From contig CAJINV010000003.1 of assembly GCA_905178155.1 (NCBI GenBank), positions 4,561,863 through 4,625,862 of the forward strand: a stretch of DNA of 64,000 nucleotides. Direction: 5' to 3'. The stretch is from Amoebophrya sp. A120 (taxonomy: Eukaryota; Sar; Dinophyceae; Syndiniales; Amoebophryaceae). The translations under genes were made by a program, and so were the position numbers. Of this stretch, positions 45,388 to 57,437 are shown piece after piece. Every line of letters starts with the position of its first letter. The stretch's first letter is position 1. The notes beneath the pieces were generated by a model. The model saw only the letters and a list, made by a program, of their open reading frames with translations. It ran no database searches and was not told the origin of the DNA.

Positions 45388-46649
45388 GTGATTCTGGTCC
45401 AGTCAGCACGGCATTAGCAAGCTTACAGCGGTAAAATTCCACACTTCATCGTGCTACATTTAAGTTCCTGGTATGCACGGTCTCATTTGGTGGACAATGC
45501 AGACTCAACAGGGAAGAGGGTTTTGTTGAATGATAGAGGTATTTGCTGAAATTCGTTGACTTGCCCCCGCGGTTTGCTGAAATTGATGCTTGCAAAAGTA
45601 TTATGCTGGGGAAGATATTTACGACAGACGTTGACGTTGCTCTTGCTGCTGTTTGTCTAGGTCGCATTTCGCAAAAGCAATCTGTGTTGCATGACTCGCT
45701 TGTGAAGCTGCAAGCATGTGCTACATGATCGTGCGAGACTTGCTGGATTCAATTCAGTGTTGTTCTTCGATTCAGCGGGACGGAAAAAAAGGCTTCTAAC
45801 ACTGAAGAGAGGCATTACACTTCATTTTCCGTTCACGCGTACAACAGATGCGTTTTCAACATGACGAAGAGAAAAGAACCCCCACTGCATGTCCGTCGGT
45901 CCAATGATCATAAATTGATATCATGCAGCTCGTGGGCAATAGGTGATGGATCAGGATCGTAAAATTAAGTCTCTCACAGACGAGGCAACAAATTCAAAAT
46001 TGGACAAAAAGCATCTATTGCTTGGATCTGAAAAAAAATAAAATGAATCTCTACAATGTCAATGTGTGTGATACCATGCACCGGCTCTAATTGAAAATCG
46101 AGATGAAAATGCAACGCCCATTTTCCTCAAACCACAGATTCTCTTCCAGCGACCTCAGGAAGGGATAATTTGTATCTAAACATGATTAAGAACAATAGAA
46201 AATATTAAGACTAACGAAAACGATAACGATATTCGATTAGGTATATTTTTTACTCGATTTAGAAAGCAAAAGGCGGTTCGATCTCGAACACAAGGCACTT
46301 TTCGCTTTCCATTTCCTTAAAACGGTCGATTTATATTTATACAACCCGATAGCTATACTACTCTGTTTTTCCCGGCGTAGCTAGTACTAAGTACCTTACA
46401 TTGTTCTTGTTTTACTGCGCAACAGGCGAACACACTGATAAAGATAATTCCACGTCTTTTCACACTAGTACTCGCGGAATAATTCAACATACGACCCCTA
46501 GTATTAATCCGACGACTTTTTTGATTTTCGTATCCCGACAAGCTTTAACCATTTTGACGACTTTAATATACCCATTGCGACCCCGCACTTAAAACAAAAA
46601 CTTTAACCGTTCAATTAATTAGTATTCTTGAACGCCGCTATCACAGAAA
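45388..46649. other. AT-rich intergenic stretch, no gene seen
   Basis: Very AT-rich, especially 45780-46640, and stop-dense in all frames. It lies immediately upstream of the helicase gene. Confidence 0.6.
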
Positions 46650-49600
46650 ATGTCGGGCCTCATCCCGCGCGATTACCAAATCGAGGCCGCGAACTCGGCG
46701 ATGAATGAAAATATCATCGTAAATTTGCCAACCGGGTCGGGGAAAACGCTCATTGCCGCTCTAGTACATGAGCAAATGAAGTCACGGATGACCCTCGTGG
46801 CGTGCGCGTCTGTCGCGGTTATAGAACAGCATACCCAGTTTTTTCAATCCCGAGGGATTCGAAACGTGATCATTGACACCGCAGCTGGCCTGAAAGCACG
46901 CATCTTCGATTATGGGGGCGTAGGTATCTATTGCAAATGCTAATTCCTGTTGATTTCATCTCGATAATTACTGAGTAGACAAACTGGCGGCCTCGCTAAT
47001 TTTGCAATTGGTTGGTAGGCACACAGACGCTTACGAAGATAGTTTCTTTGTTTAGATGGAGGAAGAAACCAGGATCGACTTGTGAGCAACGGTCAAGATG
47101 AATTATTTCGCCAAAAAAATCAATTCAGGTGATGAGAACGACGAAGAGGAAGACCCGGACGTGAACGCACGGATGCTCGAGGAACGAAGAGAAAACATTC
47201 GGCGAAAGGTTGCTGGGGTGCAGCTGGTGGTCTTTGATGAATGCCACCACGCAATCGGGCACCACCCCTACGTGAAATTCTGCGAGCTCCTGTTTCAGTA
47301 TTGTTTGGATAAAGATTTGTGAAGTTGGAATTTGTTGGCGATGTGGACGTAGAGCTAGAGGTTGCGCGTTTTTGATGAAAAATCAAAACCCATGCCAGTG
47401 GGCAGCTTTGTAGTTTTCTCCTGGCGCTGTCTGAGTTTGATGCTAGATCCATCTCGATAACGTAAACATGACATCAAATAACGCAGGTACAAGGAACAGG
47501 AGTCATTTCGGGTGCTTGGGCTGACCGCGAGCTTCATTCACGGGCAGTTCGAGCAGATCTCGAAGAAGCGGAAGCGGTTGGAGGACAACCTCCGGGCGCG
47601 GCTGTGGACCCCCACGAACTTTTTGGTGAAGAACCCGGACAAGCACTTTTACAAGGTGGAGTACAGCGCGCCCAAAAACCTGGTGTTGAGTAAGCGCGAC
47701 ATCGAGAACCGCAGTTTCGAGATGATGCGCCCGATCCTGAAATCCCTTCCCTACGGCATGGCCTCCATCGTGAGCAAGGAGGTTTCCAAGTCGGCCTACC
47801 TCTGCTACTACATCCTGGGCGACGCGGGCTGGTCCTTTTTTCTCCGCGACGGGCTGGTCCCGTACCTGGAGGCCAAATTGCGGCAGAAGGCCGAGTACGT
47901 GGTGCGGGATGCGGTGCAGCAGCACGAACTGAACAGACGCTACGCCCTGGAACACGACGACGACAAGTACAACAGCGAGCAGAAGGATTTTCCCGTGGAT
48001 CAGGGAGGTGGAGGGAGCCTCGGGACGAACGGTGGTCCACCGCCCAACAAGAAACAGGCTCGCGGCCCCTTCGAAGACTACAGCGACACCGCCTCGTTGT
48101 ACTCCAGCGCCCCGTCTCTACCGACAACTTCCGACCTGGAGTCACAGCGTGCCGAGTTCTTCGCACCGCTCCAGCGGTACCTACAGCAAGCCATCCCGAT
48201 TATTCCCCAAGTCAGCCCCAAAGTTGAAAGTTTGCTCGAGATCTTGCTGTCCTGCACGTCCTCCAGAACGGTAAACACCTACGTCACCGACCCTGTCTTT
48301 GGCGGGCCGGCATACGCGGTACAAATGTTTTCTTGCTGTAGCGTTCTGTCAGACACGAGTGTTGACACAGTTAGGTCGCGCACCAGCTGTCCTGCTTTCT
48401 GTAACCCGTACTCATCACGTGACCAAAAGAAACTATGGGACTCGACTGACTACTAGAGTTTGGTCACGTTGCCTTGTCCGTCTCAAAAAGGCATGCTCAA
48501 AAGGAAAGATATATATCTGTAGCACCGACTGAATTTCTGTTTTGCAAAATTTACGTGACGACAAATACAGCAACAAGTGGAGGAAATCGACACTTCTCTT
48601 GTTTTCGTGGAGCGTGCGGTACTCTGTATTCCGCTGGCGAAGATAATCGAGATGCGCACACGCCGCGTTTGCCGACCAGTGATGGGTGTGCAGAGCATGT
48701 CCGCGGAAGTGCGGAACTCGACGCTGCAGGCCTTCAAAGAGGGCAAAGTCCGAGTCATCGTCGCTACCAGCAGTCTCGAGGAAGGTAAAGAAGCATAGGA
48801 CTTGAGAAATTACCACTGCATTCACATTGTTGTATGCTATGATAGCAGCTGCGATCATCTCCTGCTTTCAGTGTATGACAGTATAGTTGGAAGACAAAAC
48901 TCTTTTTTCTACAAACGCTCCGCTCCCTCTCCCTGGTAGTTCACTTATGATTTGCTATTTTGTCCATACAGGTATCGATGTTGCGGACTGCAAGGTGGTG
49001 GTACGATTCGATTACTTCTCTAGTGTCCGGTCGCACATCCAGGGCTCGGGCCGCGCGCGGCACCCAGACGCGAAGATTTTTTACTTCGAGCAGGAACCCG
49101 AAGTGGAGGAGTACAAGGCGAGCCTGATGACACTGGCGGCAGCCAACCGCGACCTGGAGATTCCGGACCTTGATGCGCAGCAGCGACGGCAGATTCCGGA
49201 GCTGCAGCGCGGGACGGGAAACAACGGCAAGGAAGGCAAAGAAGGCGACGAGGAAAACAACCAGGAAGGCGATCCGAAGAGCCGGACCGACAGCAAGCGA
49301 AACCCCGGGCGCAAGTGCCAGGACCCACCGCACCTCCGCGTCCGCGAGTACCCAACGCTGACACTGTGCGGCGTGGGCCACTGCTTCGACAAGGAAGAGA
49401 TATCAAATGCAAAAATGTCTGGGTCTGGAAGAGTGGAAGATTTGTCATGCAGGTTTTCCATGATCCATGAGGTCTGTAATGCATGGTCTAGCATGACAGA
49501 TTTTAAGAGGGCTTCCTGATGCCTGTTCCGCATGAGAAATTCCCTCTCGCCGTGGGAAAATCTGGAGTCTTCTCGCTGGTCATGCATTACAGATTTTTCT

Positions 49601-51288
49601 CGAATCCGAAGACAGCATGACAAGTTGCAATCTCTCAGACCCAGACACTTTTGCATTTGATAAGCGACCACGTGGGACCACGTTTCCAACAAATCCCAAC
49701 GGGTGGCCGTCTGTATCCCCCAGAAAAAGACCGACAGGTCATATTTGTAATGCAAAAATAAATAGACAAAAAAATCTGTATTGCATGCCCTAAACAGGAT
49801 GTTATGGCCTCGCCCATGACAGATTTTCCTGTGTATTTATTTTTGCATTACAAATATGACCTGTCGGTCTTTTTCTGTGGGATAGTCTGCACCAAGTGCA
49901 AGCGCGCCACCGTGGTGATCAAGTCGCGGGTGCTGGGCCAGGGGAGGAAGAAGAAGGAGCGGTACTACTGCTTTGGGGGCCGCGAGAATGACTGGGTCTG
50001 CAAGTGGGCCACGCCGGAGGAGCTGGAGAAGGCGAAGACCATGACCATGGAAGACCTCCTGGAACAGGGGCACGAGGTCGGCACCCACGCGGCGAAGGCG
50101 ATGCAGGTGGCCAAACTGGACGCGGAAGCGCGCCGGGCCGAGGCCGAGAAGCGCAAGAGGGAGGCGGAGAACGGGGAGGCGCAGGAGTTCGCGACGCCGC
50201 CCGACCAGTCTCCGCGCACCGAGGACGACGGTGGAAATAACGTGGACGCCGCGGACGCGAGAGTGAAGGACCATTTATTGCAGGCTTCGGCGGAGGACGG
50301 CGAGGGTGCTGCGCAGGTAGCGGAAAAGGGCGATGTGACGTCTTCCAAAAAGACCGACGCAGAGGGGACGAATAACAACGGTAGTACGAAAAGACAGAAT
50401 GTGTCTCCCGCCAAACCCGCACGGGGGAGCGCCTCGGTGTCGACGAACGCGTCAGGGCAGCGCGTTTACAACTTGCTGGAGGGACCGCTCGAAGGTCCGA
50501 TCGTCAGTTTGCGGAAAGAAAAGGAAGAGAGTACCGAGATGGAGAAAATGCTTGCTACCGGCGGGAACCGACCCATGAGCTACCAGCCCGTGCAGCAGAG
50601 CTACCTGGGCGGCACCGTTGCAGGCGGGTATAGTAATCCCACCGGTCCGGGGGGCCCGGCATCCGGTGTCTACCCCGCGAGCTACGGTGCCAGTCCAAAC
50701 CGCAGCGGTGGTCCCGGTTCGTATGGAAACTACCCGGCGACCGCACCGCCGAGGCCGGCTTCTCTCGGGGGAGTCGGAGGCGACTCGTCCGCGCCGCAGT
50801 ATAGTGCAGTTCCGAAAGGTGGGCGAGCCCCCAGTACTACAGGTAGTACTACCGGTGGTCCGAAAGGAGCGGCCGCCGCGACGCCGACCCGCGAACCCCC
50901 TGGTCTCGCGGCCGAGCAACCGCAGAGCAGCACATCGAAGGAAGGCGCTGTCGTAGGGAGTGAGGCGGGAGAACTACAACCATCAGGCACGACGGCCAAC
51001 AAGGCTCCTTTGCCGGTCATCGACAAGCCAAACCCGTCGCTTCCCCCCATCATGCCCCCGGTCCTCGCACACCTCAAGCGCACAAGCTCCAGTGCGCCGG
51101 AAGAAGCTGTCGCCGCTCCGGTTCCACCGCCGCTACCCGCGGGAGGCCCGCCTCCGCCGCCCGTTGCCCGACCACCCCCACCCCCGCCACCGGGGCTTTC
51201 TCCCGACGACGACCCCGCCGACGACGACTTGCGAGCCCTCGAAGAGTTCGGTCACGAGGAAAACAAAAAGTTTGAGCAAGTGCAGTAA
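46650..51288 (+). CDS. Dicer/RIG-I-type helicase with GRF-like zinc finger, no RNase III
   Basis: Exons 46650-46923, 47129-47297, 47487-48270, 48571-48784, 48972-49400, 49668-49713 and 49890-51288 total 3315 bases, 1104 residues. Helicase motifs in order: Q motif (RDYQ, residues 7-10), Walker A PTGSGKT with Lys32, motif II VVFDECHH (DECH 128-131, as in Dicer and RIG-I), motif III GLTAS (159-163), motif IV LVFVE, motif V ATSSLEEGID (474-483), motif VI QGSGRARHP (504-512). A helical insert with ILGDAGWSFFLRDGL lies between the two lobes, as in duplex-RNA-activated helicases. A C-x2-C-x23-C-x9-C cluster (Cys639, 642, 666, 676; RYYCFGGRENDWVCKW) fits a GRF-type finger. A Pro-rich disordered tail follows. 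No PAZ or RNase III is present. Role in RNA sensing or silencing is inferred. Confidence 0.9.
49401..49662 (-). mobile_element. Introner-like element, family A2, opposite orientation to the SF3B2 copy
   Basis: 262 bp with flanks AGAGA (49396-49400) and AGCGA (49663-49667), one mismatch. Both termini match family A (TATCAAATGCAAAAATGTCT; GCATTTGATA). The interior in reverse complement resembles the SF3B2 copy (gattgcaacttgtcatg, cagacctcatgg). Excision joins gaa-gag-acc-acg in frame. Confidence 0.92.
49714..49884. mobile_element. Introner-like element, family D, near-perfect hairpin
   Basis: 171 bp between perfect GTCTG repeats (49709-49713, 49885-49889). The inverted-repeat arms are about 50 bp with a single mismatch (TATCCCCCAGAAAAAGACC on the left, complement TATCCCACAGAAAAAGACC on the right). 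Pairing continues weakly inward, so most of the element is one stem. Excision gives gtc-tgc-acc-aag, completing a zinc-ligand Cys codon. Confidence 0.95.
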
Positions 51289-52414
51289 GAACTGGGCTAT
51301 GGTTAGAAGTACCTTCACGTACGATCTTCATCTTCGAATCAGGTCTGTGCTCGTGAAGAGTCCTTAAGTCTCTTTCGGGTTCAGAACCGATTCGAGCTGG
51401 CGGTTGAAATTTTCGAGAATGCGATCGCTAGCGCACTATATACATCTTTAACGACGACGGACAAACTCTAAACTGGTCCATGCTATCCGAATAGCTCACT
51501 ACAGCAAGAATCTTCATCACTCCATGTCAACCTCCGGCGTCCTCGCTGTGCCTGTCATGGCGAGTCGGGTTGAGTTGTCTACTACAGTGAGATTCCCCTA
51601 GCACAACACCTTCTGATGTGATAGAGTCTATGTGTAAGTTTTCCATATTTTGACGACTGAAAGACCAAAACGAAACATGCGGTTTTGCTTTTGTTTTTCG
51701 ACATGGAAATGGAAAGAGCAAAATGCGATCAGCGGTTTTGCTTTTGTTAGTTTCGATACATGGTATTGACGAAAGTAAGAGGCGGACGGGTTTTTGCGGA
51801 GTTCCAATCAAAATTGAAAAAGGTTTCTCGAAAGATGAGATTGTTTGTTTATCGTGAGATACTCAGACGATCTTCCAAGAAGCCAAATTCTTTCCCAATC
51901 GTATATATGCCAAAGACTAGTGTCTCAAAGTGAAAGGCGCTCGGTTTTTCGCGTTTGTGACCAACTCCTTCGTTTAAGTGATGTTCCCACGAGCTTGTTC
52001 TCATGCCCGACCGGCTACCAGTGCAGCTCAAAACTAGTTTCAGCCGAGCGATTCTGATCGGTCAGGATGTCGGTGTAGAGCGGACGAGATTCCAGGTAGT
52101 TTGTTCTTGACGGAGTCTGTTGTCCGTCTTTTTTGGTAGATGAAGATTGTACTATGACGTGTGAGCACTACCAGTTATCCACTGTCCATGCTTGTTTCTG
52201 TTTCATGTACTGGTCGAGGAGCGATGTGGACATAAACCACACGAGGGCATGAGTTGTGCGCATGAAAAATTATCGCCAGTGCGTAGTACGTGCCACCTAG
52301 ACACGATAGTATGTTCTGCCTGGTTTTGATTTTTCGGAGGTAAATTGTTCAGCGTCTGCACCAGCATTTCCTTGAGCGCGCACAGAGTTCCAGGGAGAGG
52401 ACCCCGCGTCCTGT
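51289..52414. other. Intergenic stretch, no gene seen
   Basis: AT-rich, with short frames only. It runs up to the ATG of the TTLL gene. Confidence 0.6.
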
Positions 52415-55400
52415 ATGTGGGGAAACCAGCCAGCCTTTTTCAGTGCTGGTGTCGGGGGCACCGTTCTGCCGCCCGCCGTCAGCAGATACCTCATCGGGAA
52501 TCACGAGTTGGAGGCCGGGTTGGAACAGAACGCAGCGGGCGTCTGGACCGAGAACGGCGATGCGAAGGTGCCGCCGGCCCGCTTGCAGCGCGCCATCGAC
52601 CTGGTCCAGCGGACTTTTGGGTTCGTCGTGGCAACTGCGACGGCCAAAAGCAGAGGCGCGGCTGCAGGAGCCACGGCCGCGGCGGAGGTGGGAGGCAGGG
52701 AGGATGCCGTGTCGAACCACTCGAAGCTTTCCCCATCGGATCAGGACAGCACCGCGATTCCACCCAGCAGTGATCAGAAGACGAGCAGTGCGTCCAACAC
52801 GTCCGCTTCGGACAGCGAAAACAGAGCCGGCAATGCATCGAGCAGTAGTGCCAGTTGTGCGCCAACCGCAGCGCACAGCGAGGACCAGAAGAGCAGCAAG
52901 ACGCAGCCAGGATCTTCAGTGCTGGGAGCTGTGCCAACAACACGGGGATCTACATCAAGTGCGAGGAACGAAAGTACAACCACAAAGGGCGTGGAGCGGA
53001 GCGTCGCGACCAAGGAGAGCGTCATCTCGAGCGAGTCGATCTCCTCATCGGACCAAGGAAGTTTCGTGTTCACCGCGGTCGAGGGCGCAAATAGCAGTGC
53101 GAAGACCTCCGATCCCCCGATACTAGATCGCATACCGATCTGCATTCCGGATTGGTACAACGACGGGGGCACAAAAGCTACGCTGCGGCGGCGCGACATT
53201 TTGTCGCTGGGAGATTTTTTGGCGTTGGTCCTGAGCAATCGGTTTTCCGGGGCGATGGATGTGCTGGAGGATTTTCTCGGCAAGCAAACCTTCGTCGAGA
53301 GCGACGAACTGTACCAGATCTGGCTGGACCTGAATACCAGTCGAGAGGAGTTTTTTGCAGCCGCCCAGGCGCAGTCGGTCCCGGCGCCGCACGCCGCTGC
53401 GGGCGGGGATTCGTCGGGGCCCTCCTCGCGAGAGGTCAGCAGTCTGCCCCGCTCCATGACGGACGAGAGCACACCGGACATCCCACGCACAAACAGTCGC
53501 GAAACGGGGGAGCAGTCCGCGACCTCGGTGCTGGTCTCGTCTGGCACAAAAGTTGTAGAGACCCCGCAGCGAAACAATGTTGTAACATTGAATGCTAGCG
53601 CTAGCACCACCAGCGGCAGTAGGAGTAAAGCGTTGCTCGACTCTGCGACAATCGTGCGCAGAAGTCACAGCCGGCCAGTTCAGCGTGTAGGCCGCGGGGT
53701 GAATGCGTCCTCTGCGTCACCCTCGAAAAGTCGCCGGAGTGCTTCCATAGGCATTCACCCTGGAGCCGCCGACGGAGCTGCAGATAATTGCGGATACAAT
53801 GCCGCGGGGGCTGCTCCCGACGAGGGTGGCTCTGGTACTGGCGCAAATGCGATGCACGGGGGCAGCAGCAGCTCTTCTACGACGATTGGAAGCGGTAGCG
53901 TAGTCAACACGGCGTCGAGCGGCACACGCATGCCGCGGACTGCGAGCAGTACGGCCAGTGGGCCTGTGCGGGCGCGTCGGCTTTTGCAGCCGGTTGAGCA
54001 GCAAGACGGGGCAACGGATCCGTCAGGTGCACCTCTGGAAATCGCCGCGACGGCGCGTGGTCGCAACGCTGAAATCAAAATGAAACTCCCCGGCTTTTTC
54101 AGTTTGGTGCACGACCCAGAGCCTGTGTTCACGATGGTTGCGACAGAAACTGACATGCAGGGAGGACAAAGCGCTTCATTAGTGACTGAAAGCCACGGCA
54201 TCGGAAGTGCAGGGGCTTCTGCCGTTGCACTCACCGAGGAAGCAACGACAAGCCCCATCGCAGCAACGCTCGGTGGAACGGAGGAGCCAGTAAGCGGAAA
54301 CGACGACAGGAGTGCGACGACGATGCTGCTTGCCGGTGCTGGGACGCCACGGCAACTCCAACAACCTGGCACAGCAATTGGCTCTACGGCGGCCGCGTCA
54401 TCTGCTCCGCAAGGGAACGGCAGTGCGTCAAGCACCGTGGCCGCAGCAAAGTCCTCAGTGGCTTCTAAGCTCCACGGTGCGCCGCAGCCACCAGGCACTT
54501 CCTACGGCACCAGTAAGCCAAACCTGCTGATGCGCGGAAGTTTGAGCACGCCACTGCTGGCGCCCCTGCACAACAAGCAGGCGGCGGGCTCCGGGTCGGG
54601 TGGAAAGTGGCCGCCGCCCCCGACCGGAAAATTCGTTGCGATGCGGCTACAAACCGGAAACTGGAGTTCTGTGTGCCGGAGCCTCCTGCAGCTGTTTCTG
54701 GAGCACCCCGGCTTCGCAAACCAGGTGTGCCACGAGCGCTCCGTCGTGCGTGTTTTCCGCGAGGTCGGCGGGTCGATGGTGGTCAAGGAGTGCCCCATCA
54801 AGATTCCGCAGTTGGTGCCACTGACCCGGAGTTTGGACCAGGAAACCGAAGACCGGGTCGAGGGGACGTTCACCTGGAAGGAAAACCAGCTCTCGTACAT
54901 GTTTGCGGTGAAGAAATTCTACGCGACTGCGCACGAGATCTACGTCAGCCACGGGAGCGATCAGCAAGCCATGGCGCTGCGCCTCTTCCGTTACCTCCGT
55001 GCGAACGCACTGCCGGCCGCTCCGAGCGTGCCTGCGATCGGAAGTGACACCACCACTGCTCCTCCTGAGGGCGCGTCCGCCACGGCAGGAGCGTTGGCAA
55101 GCACGACAGGAGGAAACGCCAATCCGGAGAACGCGACAGTAGCGGCTGTTTCGCAACCTGTAACTACACCGGTGCCAAGCTACGAAGATCCGCTTAACAA
55201 GAAGTATTTCGTGGGGCAAGGAAACAATCCGGGGTTGATTGAGCAGATTCTGCAGGACCGGGGCTTCACTCCGGCCACCAGCAGTAAGAAGCCCTGCTTT
55301 CCCACCTTCCAGTGGGCACAAGACCACGGGCGACTGGACTTCTCGTTGCTTAGTATGACCCCGCGTTTGCTTGCGTCGAAGGGAAAGGGCCGACCCTACC

Positions 55401-56672
55401 TCGCGAACCACTGCAAGGGGATTCGCATCACAGAAAAAGTTGGAATGCTGGCGTCGTTGGAGCAGGAATTCGGGTGGAAGAACCTGCCTCCCTGGTACCC
55501 CAAAACCTTCCACGTACTCAGTCTGGCATCCAGCAAGAACGTCGAGCAGCTTGACCTGCCTGCCGACGCAAGATGGGTCTACAAACCAAGGTGCAGGCTC
55601 CTGTCGCGTTTTCCTTTTTCTGCCCGGCTTCTACTTTACTACAATCTGTATGTTGTACTTCTTCTTTTATGCATCTCTTGCGTCAGGCCTCAGGAGAAAG
55701 TTCGAACTCCTGCTGAATTATTATCTGTCCTTTTGCAGGGCCTCGAATTGCGGACGCGGAATCATGCTTTTTAGCAGCACCAAAGCGTTGCGGGACTACA
55801 TTGCTACGGAGAAGAAAACGGACGGTATTGTGCAGCTGTACATCGAGCGCCCGCTGCTGGTGCAGGGACGGAAATTCGACATACGCATGTACTTCCTCGT
55901 AGCGCGCACGCAGCCGTTTCTCAGTTTCTACTGCCCACACGGGTACTGCCGACTGTGCGTCAACCCGTACGAATCCGCGAATTTCGACGACCTGACTATG
56001 CACCTGACAAACCAGGCCATTCAGAAAACCCTGCGAGAGTCCTACCAAGAAACAAAAGAGGACACCACGTGGACCTTTGCCCAGCTCGAGGAACACCTGG
56101 TAATATACGTTTTCTACTTGATCATGATCATGACCTTGAACTTTCTATACCCATTTTAACGCGTCCTGAATCCACATCCACAGCCATTCTTCGGAAAGAA
56201 AAAATCCTCCACATCAAAACCATGCGAAAGATAAAGAAAGCTCCTGCAAAACTTCTAGGTCGAGACGGCGCGCGTGAATCCTGGCTGGGTGGCGGAGGAG
56301 TTTCTGCCCAAGGTGAAGTTGATTCTGGTTGCGCTGAGCCGCATCGTCCGCGCACAGGTCATGCCCCTGGTGGGGTGCTTTGACCTTTTCGGGTGCGATT
56401 TTTTCTTGGACGACGCGCTGAATGTGTATCTGTTCGAGGTGAACAGCAATCCGGCCATCTACACCGACACCGCGGTGCTCAAGAACCTCATACCGGCGGT
56501 GATTCGCGAGACGATTGACATCGTCGACCGGGCGCACGTGCCGAACAACCAAAAACCCTTTTCCGACCAACAGTGGTTTGAGACCTTAATCGACGAGTCC
56601 AGGAATTTCCAGTTTGGCCCGGAGCGGCTCAAGCCTCTGTCGCGGCCCCACCAGTACAACTGGCGGACGTAG
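52415..56672 (+). CDS. Tubulin tyrosine ligase-like (TTLL) family enzyme with long N-terminus
   Basis: Exons 52415-55590, 55739-56099 and 56259-56672 (GT-AG) total 3951 bases, 1316 residues. The first 730 residues are Ser/Ala/Gly/Thr-rich and disordered. The TTL domain starts near KFVAMRLQTGNWSSVCRSLL. Signature motifs: KGRPYLANHCKGIR, WVYKPRASNCGRGIML (ATP-grasp lysine and glycine loop), VQLYIERPLLVQGRKFDIRM, MHLTNQAIQ, and LFEVNSNPAIYTD, the metal-binding E-x-N motif. TTLL enzymes use ATP to add Glu, Gly or Tyr to tubulin tails, mainly in axonemes and basal bodies. The K-P-R-A-S-N-C-G-R-G-I loop is closer to glycylase/glutamylase members than to TTL itself; the subfamily cannot be fixed by eye. 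The in-frame TGA just upstream supports ATG 52415 unless an exon lies further upstream. Confidence 0.92.
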
Positions 56673-57437
56673 CATTACGTGGATCAGGAGGACATTGCAA
56701 GAATGGTGGAAAAAGACCGGATATATCGGAAGATGCTTCTACTGTGCGTGCAACTATAACTGCATGTACTTACCCACTAATGTGCCGTTGCAGACAACAA
56801 TGATAACTCCTCCTTCTTTCATCTCTTTTTAGTAGGTAAGTGGCTGAATAAACTACATAATGACCGTGATTCTCTTCAACAATAGTGCAGTAGGAACTCG
56901 CCCGCTTTATGCAATTTTTCATGTTAAAAATTCCACTGATGCCCATCCTTTGTATGATAGAAAGTGGAACCTTTTTTTCAATGAATCAAACTCTGTACAC
57001 TTGCATTAACTAGCTCTTCCCACCTGAAAAAAGCTCTTTTACGTATGTCCTTCATTTTGTACACTGAATGTAAACCAGACAGTACTAGCACGCATCAAGC
57101 CAAGGCAACCGAAAAGCCCGTGTGTCGCCAGTATTCACCGCGGGACTACGTGTTCGTGATCTGCGTGTTGGGATTGCTTTATGGTTTTGTTGAGCGAGGA
57201 ATCAAAGTCAGACAATCAGTTGCTTGCCTTGGCTTGCGGGTCCTTTTCATTCAGCCCCTTTTTTGCTACTTGTACTTGACGAGCGAATTGTGTCTATAAT
57301 ACGCGCCTTTACCAAAAAACAGATGAAAATGTGAGATTGACGTACGCTCGAGGAGAGCAAGACTCTGAAGCCCTACTTTCTTGTTTTTTTCCATAAGGAC
57401 AGAGAAAACTAACGCATTACGACGAATCGAAACAGCA
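56673..57437. other. Intergenic stretch, no gene seen
   Basis: AT-rich with short frames only, for example 84 codons at 57045-57299. Confidence 0.6.
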
